The notes: a model not told the origin generated them from the letters alone. Positions 45,501 to 56,493 are shown, counted from the first letter of the stretch. The stretch is 64,000 nucleotides of DNA from Undaria pinnatifida (GCA_012845835.1 JABAKD010000036.1:1054001-1118000), one strand, 5' to 3'. Numbers and translations are program-made.

Positions 45501-48500
45501 CAAATCTGCTCTCTACCATCCGGAGCGGCGGTGTAGGTTTTGAAAAACCCGTTGACTACCAAGGTATTAACCAGTGATCAGTGATCTACCCAGCGACGTG
45601 AATTCACCCATTCTGTCTCCCTCGAACGTGGACACTATTGACAGTATTTCAACCCAGCACTACTACCTATACTATTAATACGTCTATCATACGAGAACAC
45701 GTAAACGTGCGAGTTTGTACGGTGGTTCACTTCTATGATACCTGCGTATTTCTAACGTACGAGACGCGTTATTGTGCATGTCATTAAAATAGCTGCTTCA
45801 GTCAAACTGCTTTACCTGTGGTTAGTTTTAGTTAACCTATTTGACCTATTTAACTTCTAACCAATAATCAATCTACCAGGGGCAGTAATTAATCCGTATC
45901 GTGAGAGGGTTTACTAACCGTGTGCATACTTCGAAGTATCATGTAGATAACTGCTTCAGAGAAATTGTACACGCTGTTAGGATTTATCAACCTAGCTCAT
46001 GGGTGTACCTGCTGTTCCGGCAGTGCCCCAGTCCGCCTCCCGAAGGACTTGAAGTCTCTCGCGGTCTCTTCGTATGCGGGCACAGCGGCATGGCCCGCTA
46101 CATCTTGCACAGCGTGTTGTCCGATCTGTGGCAACACATTGACAGCCCGACACATGCAATTAACAATGATGAAGGTATTCACTACTCAGTACGAGCACAC
46201 AGATCGTTTTTTTTACCACAACGCTTGTCTTTCTCTAGGATGAAGAACCGGCACGGACACCAGGTGTGCTGGGTATCGAGGGCGGAAACAACGATTTCAT
46301 GTGAAGAACACACACAGATCGTTGGGTGTCATCCCTAAACGGCGCACTGCTATAGAGATACTTCGAGCATCAAACGTCGAAGTCATCGACGCTCATCATA
46401 ATCAGAAGCTGAAGTTTTCACGGCGTGATGGGCGGGCCTACTGGAGGACAGGATAACTCTCGAGAACCACGATTATCACGATATCATCGCTGTCATAGTG
46501 TGTGGCCCGCGATGTGTCTCCACAGGGCGTTTATAAGCATTTGCTGGACAAAAACATCATGTATTACTTCGCACGCAGCTTGGAAAGATGATCATCGACT
46601 CTAAACTTGTCCAACTCACAGCTGACGTTGTCAGAATACTTTTATAACATAACATAAACTCAGGACTTCGAAGGACGAGCCATCCAACGGCACTATCAAT
46701 ACCTATTAATACCTATCAATACCTATCAATACCTGGTACTGCCAATACCTGGTACTATGGATACCTGGTTCGGCAATACAACGATGTTATATTTTTACAA
46801 TTTTAGATCAAAGTGCGACGTTGAAGAATCTCACTTACGGTGAATACGGCGGCAAGCGATCTTCGGTTTTAACCGTGTGTCGTTGTCGACGCAACCCATC
46901 AGTGCTTCAAGGCAACGACTAGTGCTTCCACCGTGATCCATTGCTGCTCCTACACAAAATTCGAGCTACAACCGTAGTTACTGCCGCAAACGTTCTTCAC
47001 TTTTGACAATTTGTCGGCACAATCAATCACTTCTTGGCGGCAAATAGCGTAATAGTGCTTCCAACGTGCATTACATGGCTTATCTGTCGACAAAACCAGC
47101 AAAAAAAGCTTGAAGACAACGACTAGTGGCGTGCCTCTACAGTGCAGTACGTGGCTGTTCCTACAACGCACACCACCCAAAGTTGAGCAACGGATGCTTG
47201 AATCTAACAACTAGCGCTCCCACCGTGCATCACATGGATGGTTTGTCGACACAACCCACAATGCTTCAAGATAACCACTATTAAAGGTGCGTCCATCGTG
47301 CAATACTACGGCTGTTCCTACACAACGTACCTCAGCAAGGCTTGAGCAAGGGCTGAGCTCATACTCTGGGTCCTCCGTGAGAGAGACGCGGATGGTGTCC
47401 CCTAGGCCGTCCATGAGCAGGGCTCCAATGCCGATAGCGCTCTTCATCCTTCCGTCTTCCCCCTCTCCGGCTTCCGTAACTCCAAGGTGCAACGGGTAGT
47501 CCCACCCCCGCCTGCGCAAAACGCCGCACAAAGACAGACACAGACACGTAGCCCTCAATACAGCCGCCACAGCAAGTAACCCACTCAACACGTGTTTCCC
47601 TCAATACGGCTGCCACGGCAACTTCCCCGATTATGTAACTGTATCTACCCTCAAGCCTTAACTCATTTTAGCTAAATGCTATTCCGCACCAACTCCGACG
47701 GCTAATATTAATAATTTGTTTCGAAAATCGTGGGTGAAGTTCCAAAGGGGCTAAATTCAGAAGTGCAGTTTGTATCTCACACTAGTTCCAAGTCATTTGT
47801 CCTCAAAAACGTGGGCCAGGTGAGGTTTAATTAAAGGGGCTAAAGAGCAACGCCTGGAGACACAAGAGTTAACGATACCCTCTTACTCCTACCCCGTGTC
47901 AAGGAAGCTGCCATGCCTAACACAACATGGAACATGAAGCGCTACATATGTAGATGGACTCGTGCAAACGAGTTCAAGAGTCAGACAAAGACAACGTGGG
48001 AACAAAAATCACCTTACGATTCGGTACACAACAAATAGCGGTAATTCTAAAAAAAATAGCACATGACAGGGCTGCAATAACGACGGAACCATATGTTAGC
48101 CTGCAGCAACGATGGGATCATCTGCAATGCTCTGCGGCCGAATTCGGTACACAAAAACACTGGTTCTCAATTAATTCGCATACGGTAGGGTGCAAAAACG
48201 ACGGGGTCACCTGTATTGCTCTGCGGCTAGAAGGCGATAGGCCTGGACCATGACCATGGGATTGGATGCCTTCATAGAAAACACGAAGTTGTGGTAGTCG
48301 TACTTCCTGCAAGAACGAACGAAGCAGACACGAAAGTTGGAAAGTTGTGTAGCAAAGGCTGGTTCGATCAAACGTGTTGAGAATAAATATTGCATATTAA
48401 TAGCACATCGTCGGAAGGCAAAAGAAAAAAAATAAAGACATGTGTTCATGATCGGGGAGGACAGTTGTGTCGCAAAGGCTGGTTTTGGATATAACGTGTG

Positions 48501-51500
48501 TTGATGAGCAGCGAGGAGATTGGTGTTGTAAAGGCTGGCTGGATAAAATTCCCATCACACGCCGACTTGTTCGATCGCCATGCTTGTCCTTCAGGCAATT
48601 ATTATATCAGTGAGGCAGACGACGAAATAAGTAGAGGCGATACATTGATTGCTTCGTAAAGGCTGGTTGGACAAAACATGTGATGATTGATGGCTGATGG
48701 CAAGACACGACCTAACAGTAGTGCGGGGTGAGCCACGCCAACAGCAAACCTTCCACACATCCGACATGTGAGCTGCTTTCCAATTCACGATCTAGATATT
48801 TCGGGACAAAAACGTCCCTGAACTACACGATCTGCAAGATCTAGAACATGTTTTGCCGAGTGGGACCTGTATAACAAGGCTCTTGCGCACATGCATGCTG
48901 GGTGGGGTGTGTGTGATACGGCTCTTGCACGACACCAGGTATCTCCCAACCCTACTATTACAATACAGTATCAACTGTAGATGGTCTAAATCGTGACCCG
49001 TCCCACGTGTGAGACCTTCAGCAGCTTTAAATTTGCACGGGGTCGGTCACGCAGCCATCCACTGGTTTCCTGGTGTCAGATGACACAAAGCGCGGTTAGT
49101 CAGATGCATGCGACGGTAGGGGTTCACGATTTTCTTTTTTCTGGGGGTGATGATTTGAGCAACCTTATGCCTCACGCAAAAACTGTTTTGCCTTGTAGGG
49201 AAAAAGGGAAGTGCGAACGTGCAACGGATATGTGAAACACAAACACCCTTCTTTGGTCTGCAAGGTTCCTGGCCTTAGAGCGTTAAGAGCTCTACGCCTC
49301 ACCCAAAAGTAACGATTTTGAGTAAGTAAACTTTTGCTTCAATAATCCGATCGACAATCCTATGGCCTAAGTATACAAAATACCTACTAACAGTATAGTG
49401 CAAAACAAGAATAACATTTTGACGATTGGGTTAATAGGTTAAGAAATGCCGCCATTCATGAAAACAAAGCGTCAGTCAAAAAGTGCTATACCTCAACACT
49501 TCTATGGTAGGACCTCTATCGCATTAATAGCACCTCTATTGTAGCACGTCTCTCGTAGCACGAGTCAATGCCTCATGAACAATCCCAGGCCCTAGGTATA
49601 AAACAACTAACACGGTAAAACACAATGGTGTGTACTCTTGGGTATAGTACCAAAAGGTATGTTATTAATTGTTGAATAGAGTATACCGTCCGTCAGAAAC
49701 GTTTTGGCCAAAAAGAGGTATTGCACCCCTATCGTTCTATCGTAGCACTTGTCCAGCTGGTATTCCACCGACAACGGGTATAGCGTGTTAGTTGATTCGT
49801 ATCATATCGTCAACCAGGAACGATTTGGCCAAAAAGAGGTACTGCCCCCCCATTGCAGCACGTTTCAGCACGCACCGACAGATGTTGGCGAATTCGACGG
49901 CACTCTCCACCATGCCGCGGGGGGTGTCACCGTAGTACGACAGGACGCGCGCGGAGAGCGAGCCGTGGTTGGTACCGATGCGCATAGCCCTATTCAACTC
50001 CTTGCACTTGAGCACCAAGGGCTTGAAGCTCTCTTCGATAGGGATGAGGTCCTCGTCAAACTCTTCCTGCAAAACAAAACACAGACGAGAAGCGACAACA
50101 CAGGTGTTGGCGACACGTCAAAGGAAGTACAAGTAGAGTCTTCTTGTTTTCTGTTTTCACACGATATTATATCTCTATAGGTTTGAGAACAGTCGTTCAG
50201 AACAGTCCTACGAAACCCTTTTATTACCGCAGAAATGATTCTATCCTAATTCAAACAATTTGTTCCCCAATCGGGGGCGGAGTTCTACTATAGGCGGCGT
50301 GCTAGTTCTGGGAGTTCGCTATTAAACGAAGAAGCGACATCGACCAAGTTGGTGGTCCAAATGCCAAATCGCTACGGTAACAAAACGACAATACATCGTG
50401 ATTGTCGAGTCCTGAGGCTCATCCCTTTTAGAGTCCAGGTTTAGCGAGAGAAAAGCGAGATTTGCGGGTTTATCAACCCTTTGGGTGAAGCGTGTAGCAA
50501 TAAAGGTACCATCATGCTGCCTGCGCACATGTCGAAATTTTTCCTGCCCCGCAATTTGGACCTATAGCGCATATCGGACCACAGCAGCCCGGGCTGCTTC
50601 GTTTGGGCGATGGTGCAATGCTGCAATCGTATTAATCAGGTCACTTTTGATGGGTTTTTTCGATTCTGAAGCCCCCAAGGGCTTCATCACAAGTTACAAT
50701 AGTATGTCATTGCGCCCCGCATGCGTCACCGCTGACTCCCGCACGGTGCTACCCCTGCCCCCGGCAGGACAACTGAGGGGCCGACCGGTTGTGGCATTAA
50801 TCCCTTTGGGACATAGTTCGAGCTATATCGTCACCTAAACAATGACAAGTGCGATTATTACTATCAGCCGTCTAGAAAGAGCGCGCGGCAGTACGAGTAT
50901 CAGCATGCTGTGCGCGTGTCCTATCCCAGGTACCAGGTTACCAGGTAGCTCCTAGCGTTGGGCTTCGAACACGCCTTCTTACGCCAGCAGCCCGTCCCGT
51001 GCTACTTCGTCGAGCCGGTGCTGATATCGTCATGCAGTTTGAATAACCTCCTTACCGTAACAGTAACCGTAACCGTAACGGTGAGAGCCCTCTCAGGCCC
51101 CGAAAAGGTTAATACAGCAGGCAAGACACGTCTGACTCCATGATTCCATGACCTGATGACCCGATTGCGAAATGGCACTCTCGACGAACATATCATACAC
51201 AACTTTGTCAATGGGTCACCATATAAGTGGATCAACGGATCACTTTTTCGACGGCCAACGTTGGAATTGTAGACATAATATACGGCGAGCATCTATCATT
51301 TTGGCAATGAGCCATCAGACACATAAGTGGATCAGCGAACGAATTTGACGTTGACCCACCTTGGAATCGTAGACATATTCGTCGAAGGTTTTGCGGCCGT
51401 CGACAAAGTTGCCGGGGTTGATGCGAATCTTCTCGAATGCTTCCGCGACATCCATGGCGATCTGAGGCTGGAAGTGGATGTCTGCTACAAGAGGAACGTC

Positions 51501-54500
51501 GTAGCCCTAGGAGAGAAAGTGGGAGAGGAAGAAATGGAGGAAGCGCGTGAGGAAGTGAGGACGTTAGGGAGGAAGAGTAGGAGAGAGGGAAAAAGGAGGT
51601 GAGCCGTGAAAGAGGACGTGAAAGGGGAAGCGAGACGAACCGAGATCATATGTGAGAGATCAGTGAGAGAGGAAGGGCCGTGAGAGAAGAAGCGAGAAGA
51701 CGCGGCAAAGGAAGTGAGAGGAAGCGGCAAGTAGTGACAACGGGAGTGAGAGGAAGAGACGCCGGAACTAATCGGGCAGGGAAAATGTGCGGTTTTATTA
51801 CGGGCAAGGAAAATGCGCAGCTTTATTAGGCATTTTTTCAGTATTACAAATACGTCATGGTGAATTCGACAGATTGAGTGATTGATGCTAAACTGTGCAA
51901 GCCTCGTTATACGTCGCCTGCGCGTGTCCCATACTTCTTAGGAGAACAAACGCGACAACGTCCTAACTCCGCCATGGTGCCACAGTTCCAGGCAAGTGGA
52001 GCTCTATTTAATGGATTCTACAAGCAAGTGGCTCAACCACATTTTTTTTAACTCGAGATTCTCCCAGGAAAGGTTCTTGGACAATGTAAGGGCGGGTCTC
52101 CCCTGCCTTCTGATCCGGGTGTCGACCAAGCAGTTATATCTCTCCTCTCCGCGCGATGCTTTCGCCTTTCGATACTGTGTAGATGCTGAGAGACGCTACG
52201 CACTTGCCACGTCTCTTTGGGGTGAGGACAATCCGCAAGAGGCCTTCCACGAGTACCTGGTAAGCCACAAAATTGTTGTGGTTCATAACTGCATCAAGGC
52301 CCCTGAACCCTTAAAGGAACATCAACTCGTGTTGTTCGTAGGGAAAGTGGCCGCTTCAATGCCGTCGTGCGCCAACAGAGAAGGAGGTACTTAACACAGA
52401 CCTACAAGAACAAGAGCAGGCAATACTCTCGCAGTCATGGCGTCCGGCAATCGAAAATCATCGATCGTTCTAAATATACTCCCGTAAAGGACTCTGAAGT
52501 CTGCGGTCGTTCATTCGTTCACCTTTTCGTCGAGACTTTTCCTGATTTCCTTGCATGCTCGCGCTTCTCTCTTGCCCTGCACCGTGATGCGCACCAGATC
52601 CGCACCGGCATCAGCACATTTAATGACCTGGTGTTTTTGTTGGTTGTTGTCCGAACGGGCATTAATCAAACGCAGGAAAACAAAGACGAGCGCACGAAGA
52701 CAGAGAAGAGGTGTTCAAACATACGGTACCTGGTACACAACAATGCTATACAACGACAAGCCATCGGCAAAGCAACGTACTACAAATAGACACTAGTAGC
52801 TCGGATGCCTTCAAGCACGTAATACACAAAAATAATACAGTATCCACCCAGCGGCATCGACGTGTTGACTATTGCAAGCAAGTCCAGGACATACAACCAA
52901 GTTCAGTTGTTGAGTACTGGGTACCAGGTATACTTCGTACATGTGTTATCAGATTCTTGAAGCATTCGCCAATCAGCGAAAAATAGTTATCGTTGCTGCT
53001 TTTAACGAACAACGAATAACATCACCCGTCGACGCAAATCAAGTACCTTGGGGTTGTTCTATTTTCGGATCGTCCACCATAACAATAACCGCTACTGCTT
53101 TATCGTCAGTAAGCGATACGTTTACTGATGCAGAAAGGATCTCATACTACTTCGAAGCGGTTTGTCCCCAAAAACGTGGGTGCTGTTTTAAAGGGGGTTC
53201 ACCGTTCTTTTCTCGGCATACAGCACTTAACTTGCCTGAGCTCAACCCTAACCCTATCCCTAACCCTAACAAAGCAATTGACTCGATGAGCCTAACCCTA
53301 ACTGCAACACAGCGTGTGGCTTGCCTGAGGCTACCCCTAACCCTAACAGAGCAAACTTGGATAAACCCAACACCCGTCTAGAGCGTATGACCTACGCCAG
53401 CCTAACGCTAACCCTAACACAGCACTTGATTTTCCTGAGCCTACCCCTAGCCCTAACACGGCGTATGACTTGCCTGAGTCTACATCCCGAACCCGTCCAC
53501 AGAAATGGATTTGCCTGAGGCTAGCACTAATCCTAACGCAGCGTATGTCTTGCCTCTAACCTAATTCTCACACAGTACTTGACTGTTTGACTTGTCTGAG
53601 CACAAAACCCTGACACAGCGTACGACGTACCTCAGCCTGTTCCTAACCCTAACACGTTGACTTGCCTCATACTACCCCCAACATTAATCTTAACACATCG
53701 CTTGACCTGCCTGAGCCACGGTGGCCTCCACGTCGTTGGTGTTGGTCGTCGTCATCGTCTGCCTCGCGATGCGGTGCTCCGAGCCGATGGGAACTTTGCC
53801 TGCCCAGACGGTGCGCGTTGGTCGCCTCTTGCTGGCTGTAGTGTCTTCGCAGTACTTCGTCCACTCTTCCAGTCCGACCTCAGCAGCCGTTGTTGTCTCC
53901 GCCTTTAGGATTCATAGTTTCGTCACGAGCGAACGTGAGTCTCTAATTCACACGAAGCAAAAAAAAATAGGACCCCTTTCAAATTGCCTGAAGCGTCCGC
54001 CGACCGCCGACGCACACAATTTTACGACATGGACAAACTTCCTGTTGTGCGAAATTCTAGCGCCAGCTGCTCGAACACGGGATCCTCGAGGGCAACCGCC
54101 TTCGTCTTTTCCACTTTATCGGTCGACTCTGGACTACCTTCCACGGGCTAAAAATGTTCCACTCACATAATCTCATGGTATGATACTACAATACCTGTCG
54201 CCCCGGTGGCGTATCAGATAATCCTCGAGTCTGGTATAGGTCAGTTTCGTGAGTTCGAGCCCCGCCGAGTGCACACTCGTATAAATTTGTCGGGACTTTT
54301 TCTTGTGCATAAACTGACTTGCGGAAAGTGTGAGAGCGTGAGTTAGCAACACTCGATGAAAAATCGACGATCAGTGGGATTGCTGAACCCTATGCGCGAT
54401 AAGAATTGAAGGCAAGAACCGGGGGGGAGAAGGGACGACACCTGTGACCACGGCTTGTCCAGAAGCTGGAAAGTACTCGTAGAAGTGAGAGAAAGAAGAG

Positions 54501-56232
54501 AAAAAAAAAATACAGCAGCAGTACACGAAAAATGCTACTGTGCGGTGTGTTGCTGTGGGCAAAAGGTTGAAACCCCCTATTAATAGCTTCATTTGCTCGT
54601 TCTTGCAGCAGTACAAGGAATATTGCTCGTGTTAACCCTTTTGGGACCAAAGTGCGAGCGAAAAAATAAGAGATGCGGTCTGATAAGCCGAAAACATTTC
54701 GAGCACACAGTAGCAGTACAAGCAAGCATCATCATGTTACGAGCGTCTCGTACATATATATCCCTATGTTGCACTTCGAACACCATCTCCTAAGCCAGCA
54801 GCCTGGGCTACTTCGTGTGGTTGATAGAAATTATCATATAATTTTGACTTTCACGATCTTCAAATTTTTGCGGTGCATTAGATCCACATGACTACCTGGT
54901 ATCGGGTACGAGTACCTTGAATTGTCAGGTATCATCACTTGTACTCTCCAGCTCAACTCGTAAGACGTTTTACCCTCAGAGACTTCTGGATAAGCCGCGG
55001 TCACAGGGGTCTTCCCTTCTCCCCCCGGTACTTGCCTTCATTTTTATCGCGCATAGGGTTCAGCATAATTGCATTCACACTTTCTCTGCTTTTAATGTTA
55101 CAGTACGTCGATTTGCATGGAAACTATGTGCCATATTTAATCTTGACAAAAAAAAATCTAAACACGCCAGCTGTGAGTTCGATTAAATTAGGGTCGATAG
55201 TCATCTTTGCAAGCTACGTGATACACCGGTCGCTCGTTTGTCCTACAGATGTTGTCAGGGTGAACATCAACAGCAAATTGTAATAATGTCAGCTATTAAT
55301 ACTACGAGTACCAGTACACGTTTACATTTTTTTATCCCCAAGGTACTATTAATAATAGTATCGCGATGACCCAACTGCGGTCGGCATTGTTGGGATTGTC
55401 GTTCTATTCAGCTTGACATTACACAGATCTCGTCACCTACTGCCGTAGACGGAGCTACACCACGAGTACTTATGTGTAGCAGGCCAGGAATCAAGGAATC
55501 GTGCCATCTGGTCTACAGTACGAAGCTCTATGTACTCGTGCACCACCAGAACCTGGTGATGTCTTTATCAGAGCAGTATACTCGAATATGTACGGTGCAG
55601 CGGCTGCGCTGTGAATCTGGCACAAACACAAAACATGCACACGAAGACCGGTCCATCATACAAACAATAAACTGACAAAGAGACAGCATAAGCGACAGGT
55701 GTATACTAGTCTGAAAGTGTCAAGCTTCTTAGGCTAGAGATTCAGGGTTTCTCCTGCTGATGAACTAACCTCGAGTCGTAGTCGAGAGCTGTAGCAATGC
55801 CGCTACCTCCCTTTGCTATTTGCTACTACAAGTACACTCGTACTGCTACTGCTGTGATTGTGGTACCCATAAGTAACATGACGCGGGCGGTTGACGGCCC
55901 GCCGTCACCAATACGAGTTGAGGTCTGATCAAAGGTTGCACGGGAATCTAAACACAAACCACGCCCACACAACGAACAGCAAAGGTCTGTGCGTTCAACC
56001 ACGTAACAAACACATGTATGTACATCGGTGATTCGCAATAGAGCATCCTCACCGTCATACGGGTGTCATGTGTGTCATGGCGCCGCGTAGCTCCCGTGTT
56101 GAAGCGAGCTTGTCCAGAAATGCGAGTTGGGCGCAGGTTGCAGGAGGGTTGCAGGAACGCCGAGCCAGTCCCCGCGATTGCTACAAAACCCGCGAGTGTA
56201 ATAAAACTCACAGGTATCCTAAGTTTCTCCAT
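39524..56232 (-). CDS. ispG: Plastid 4-hydroxy-3-methylbut-2-enyl diphosphate synthase (IspG/HDS)
   Basis: Converts methylerythritol cyclodiphosphate to HMBPP in the plastid MEP isoprenoid pathway, using a 4Fe-4S cluster. Fifteen exons in transcript order: 56053-56232, 53711-53902, 52523-52627, 51360-51506, 49876-50066, 48211-48306, 47331-47511, 46009-46125, 44587-44691, 43866-43991, 43285-43434, 42620-42796, 41812-42030, 40876-41007, 39524-39673. All phases close, giving 755 residues, the length of plant-type HDS with its extra middle domain. The start at 56,232 gives a signal peptide cut at [10 protein letters not shown] (heterokont plastid leader). N-terminal TIM barrel blocks: [41 protein letters not shown]. 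Cluster ligands: Cys650 and Cys653 (SCPSCGR), Cys684 and Glu691 ([10 protein letters not shown]). Intron 2 has a GC donor (CAG|GCAGGT); the rest are GT-AG. The exon 2 acceptor is the least certain boundary. Confidence 0.94.
40540..40620 (+). mobile_element. SINE family 2 fragment in ispG intron 14
   Basis: Contains GGGACGACACCTGTGACCAC and CTTGTCCAGGAG, the 3' body of family 2, truncated at both ends. Confidence 0.65.
40687..40862. repeat. Diverged tandem duplication next to the exon 14 donor
   Basis: 40,698-40,755 (ACAATATTGGAAAATACAG, GCATGCGTATAG) resembles 40,798-40,855 (AAAATATTAAAAACTAGAG, GCATGCGCGTAAAG). The second copy ends about 20 bp before the exon 14 splice donor at 40,875. The junction itself is not part of the repeat. 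Confidence 0.45.
44463..44586 (-). repeat. Three 46-bp tandem units abutting the exon 9 donor
   Basis: The unit reads, on the plus strand, AGTACTGACTGCCAACAGG then AACGG and AATAAAAC. Three units run up to the intron's first bases. In transcript sense each unit contains CCTGTTGGCAG, which looks like a 3' splice site. Unit divergence is low. Confidence 0.75.
46865..47357 (-). repeat. Tandem array across the exon 7 splice donor
   Basis: Units of about 70-90 bp start near 46,920, 47,052, 47,127, 47,212 and 47,285 (plus strand: CTAGTGCTTCCACCGTGCA, then GGCTGTTCCTACACAACG). The last unit runs over the real donor at 47,330/47,331 into exon 7 (GCAAGGCTTGAGCAAGG). The unit at 47,127-47,193 carries a degenerate copy of the same junction (CTACAACGCAC, then AAAGTTGAGCAACGG) and keeps a GT at the donor position. 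Confidence 0.7.
48065..48240 (-). repeat. Tandem array across the exon 6 splice donor
   Basis: 48,193-48,235 spans the end of exon 6 and its donor. 48,103-48,147 repeats it (plus strand: AACGATGGGATCATCTGCAA, then TGCTCTGCGGC) with the donor GT changed to AT. A weaker third copy lies at 48,069-48,107. Unit length is about 90 bp. Confidence 0.65.
48340..48690. repeat. Degenerate repeats in ispG intron 5
   Basis: The block GCAAAGGCTGGTTNGAT, followed by AACGTGT and TTGA, recurs at about 48,351, 48,471, 48,527 and 48,656 with variable spacing. It lies at the acceptor side of the intron before exon 6. Confidence 0.6.
49600..49895 (-). repeat. Tandem array across the exon 5 splice donor
   Basis: Two clear units and a weaker third one. 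The shared core is TTTTGGCCAAAAAGAGGTA at about 49,703 and its near copy at 49,823. The unit ends with CACCGACA, which is the real exon 5 end and donor at 49,873-49,880 and a copy at 49,767-49,774. The copied junction keeps CG|GT in transcript sense (TCG|GTGGAA against the real TCG|GTGCGT). Confidence 0.65.
51216..51395 (-). repeat. Tandem duplication across the exon 4 splice donor
   Basis: 51,321-51,384 spans the donor of exon 4 and the last codons of the exon. 51,221-51,285 is its copy, exactly 100 bp earlier: both have ATAAGTGGATCARCG, then a Thr/Gly-rich spacer, then TTGGAATYGTAGACATA. In transcript sense the real junction is CCAAG|GTGGGT and the copy is CCAAC|GTTGGC. Confidence 0.75.
51996..52394 (+). 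CDS. Hypothetical ORF antisense in ispG intron 3
   Basis: A 132-codon plus-strand frame inside the intron between ispG exons 3 and 4. The first real ATG is the one encoding MDSTSKWL at 52,011. The composition is protein-like ([50 protein letters not shown]) and not repetitive, but I recognise no domain. It could be a nested gene, an exon, or a piece captured by a transposon. Polypurine-rich sequence at 51,510-51,770 precedes it. Confidence 0.35.
   Translation: MELYLMDSTSKWLNHIFFNSRFSQERFLDNVRAGLPCLLIRVSTKQLYLSSPRDAFAFRYCVDAERRYALATSLWGEDNPQEAFHEYLVSHKIVVVHNCIKAPEPLKEHQLVLFVGKVAASMPSCANREGGT
53228..53722 (-). repeat. Telomere-like minisatellite with GC-donor motifs, ispG intron 2
   Basis: About nine irregular units of 35-90 bp. 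In transcript sense each joins a telomere-like part (TGTTAGGGTTAGGG variants) to CTCAGGCAAGTC, seen at about 53,230, 53,319, 53,432, 53,470, 53,510, 53,589 and 53,660. The array ends exactly at the real exon 2 donor, CTCAG|GCAGGTC at 53,711. Several decoys (CAG|GCAAGT) match the GC-donor consensus better than the real site. Confidence 0.75.
53935..54070 (+). repeat. Dispersed repeat paired with 38,690-38,830
   Basis: Shares CCTGAAGCGTCCGCCGACC exactly with the copy 15 kb away, plus TAGGRACCC, GCACACAA, TACGAC and CTAGCG blocks in the same order. It lies just upstream, in transcript sense, of ispG exon 2. No coding content. Confidence 0.7.
54195..54510 (+). mobile_element. tRNA-derived SINE, family 2, copy C
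   Basis: A complete copy with box A GTGGCGTATCAGATAA, box B GTGAGTTCGAGCCCC, body blocks as in copies A and B, and an A-rich end. It is inserted in ispG intron 1 in antisense orientation to the gene. Confidence 0.8.
54945..55090 (-). mobile_element. SINE family 2 fragment, 3' half
   Basis: Reversed, it carries GAACCCTATGCGCGATAAAA, GGCAAGTACCGGGGGGAGAA and CCTGTGACCGCGGCTTATCC, and the same end block (CTCCAGCTCAACTCGTAAG on the plus strand) as the 29,755 fragment. Also in ispG intron 1. Confidence 0.75.
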
Positions 56233-56493
56233 GTCTCCCTCGAACGTACGTGTCGCGAGCACCACACGGTGAGGGTGCCTCTCGCCTCGATGTGTTTTCA
56301 TGAGGGGAAAAGGAGTGTTGAGGTTTTATATTGATTCAAAAGCGTTATGCATAACGGGGACAAGCATAAGTGCCTACCCTTATGTACATGAATTCAAGCA
56401 ACGTTCAGTGTTGTTATTATATACATAACGGTTATTAAATTTAAGTCCAAATCTTTACGTGTCTATGTGCCGTCCCAGCACATACACATGTAG

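Noticed and set aside
45308-45577. An 89-codon plus-strand frame in ispG intron 8
   Set aside because: It looks mildly protein-like, but has no domain, no clear splice context and no repeat partner; too weak to call.
46009-46125. ispG exon 8 as an unrelated ORF, since it matches the bacterial protein poorly
   Set aside because: Phases join exactly to exons 7 and 9, and the segment falls in the extra domain of plant-type HDS, which bacterial IspG lacks.
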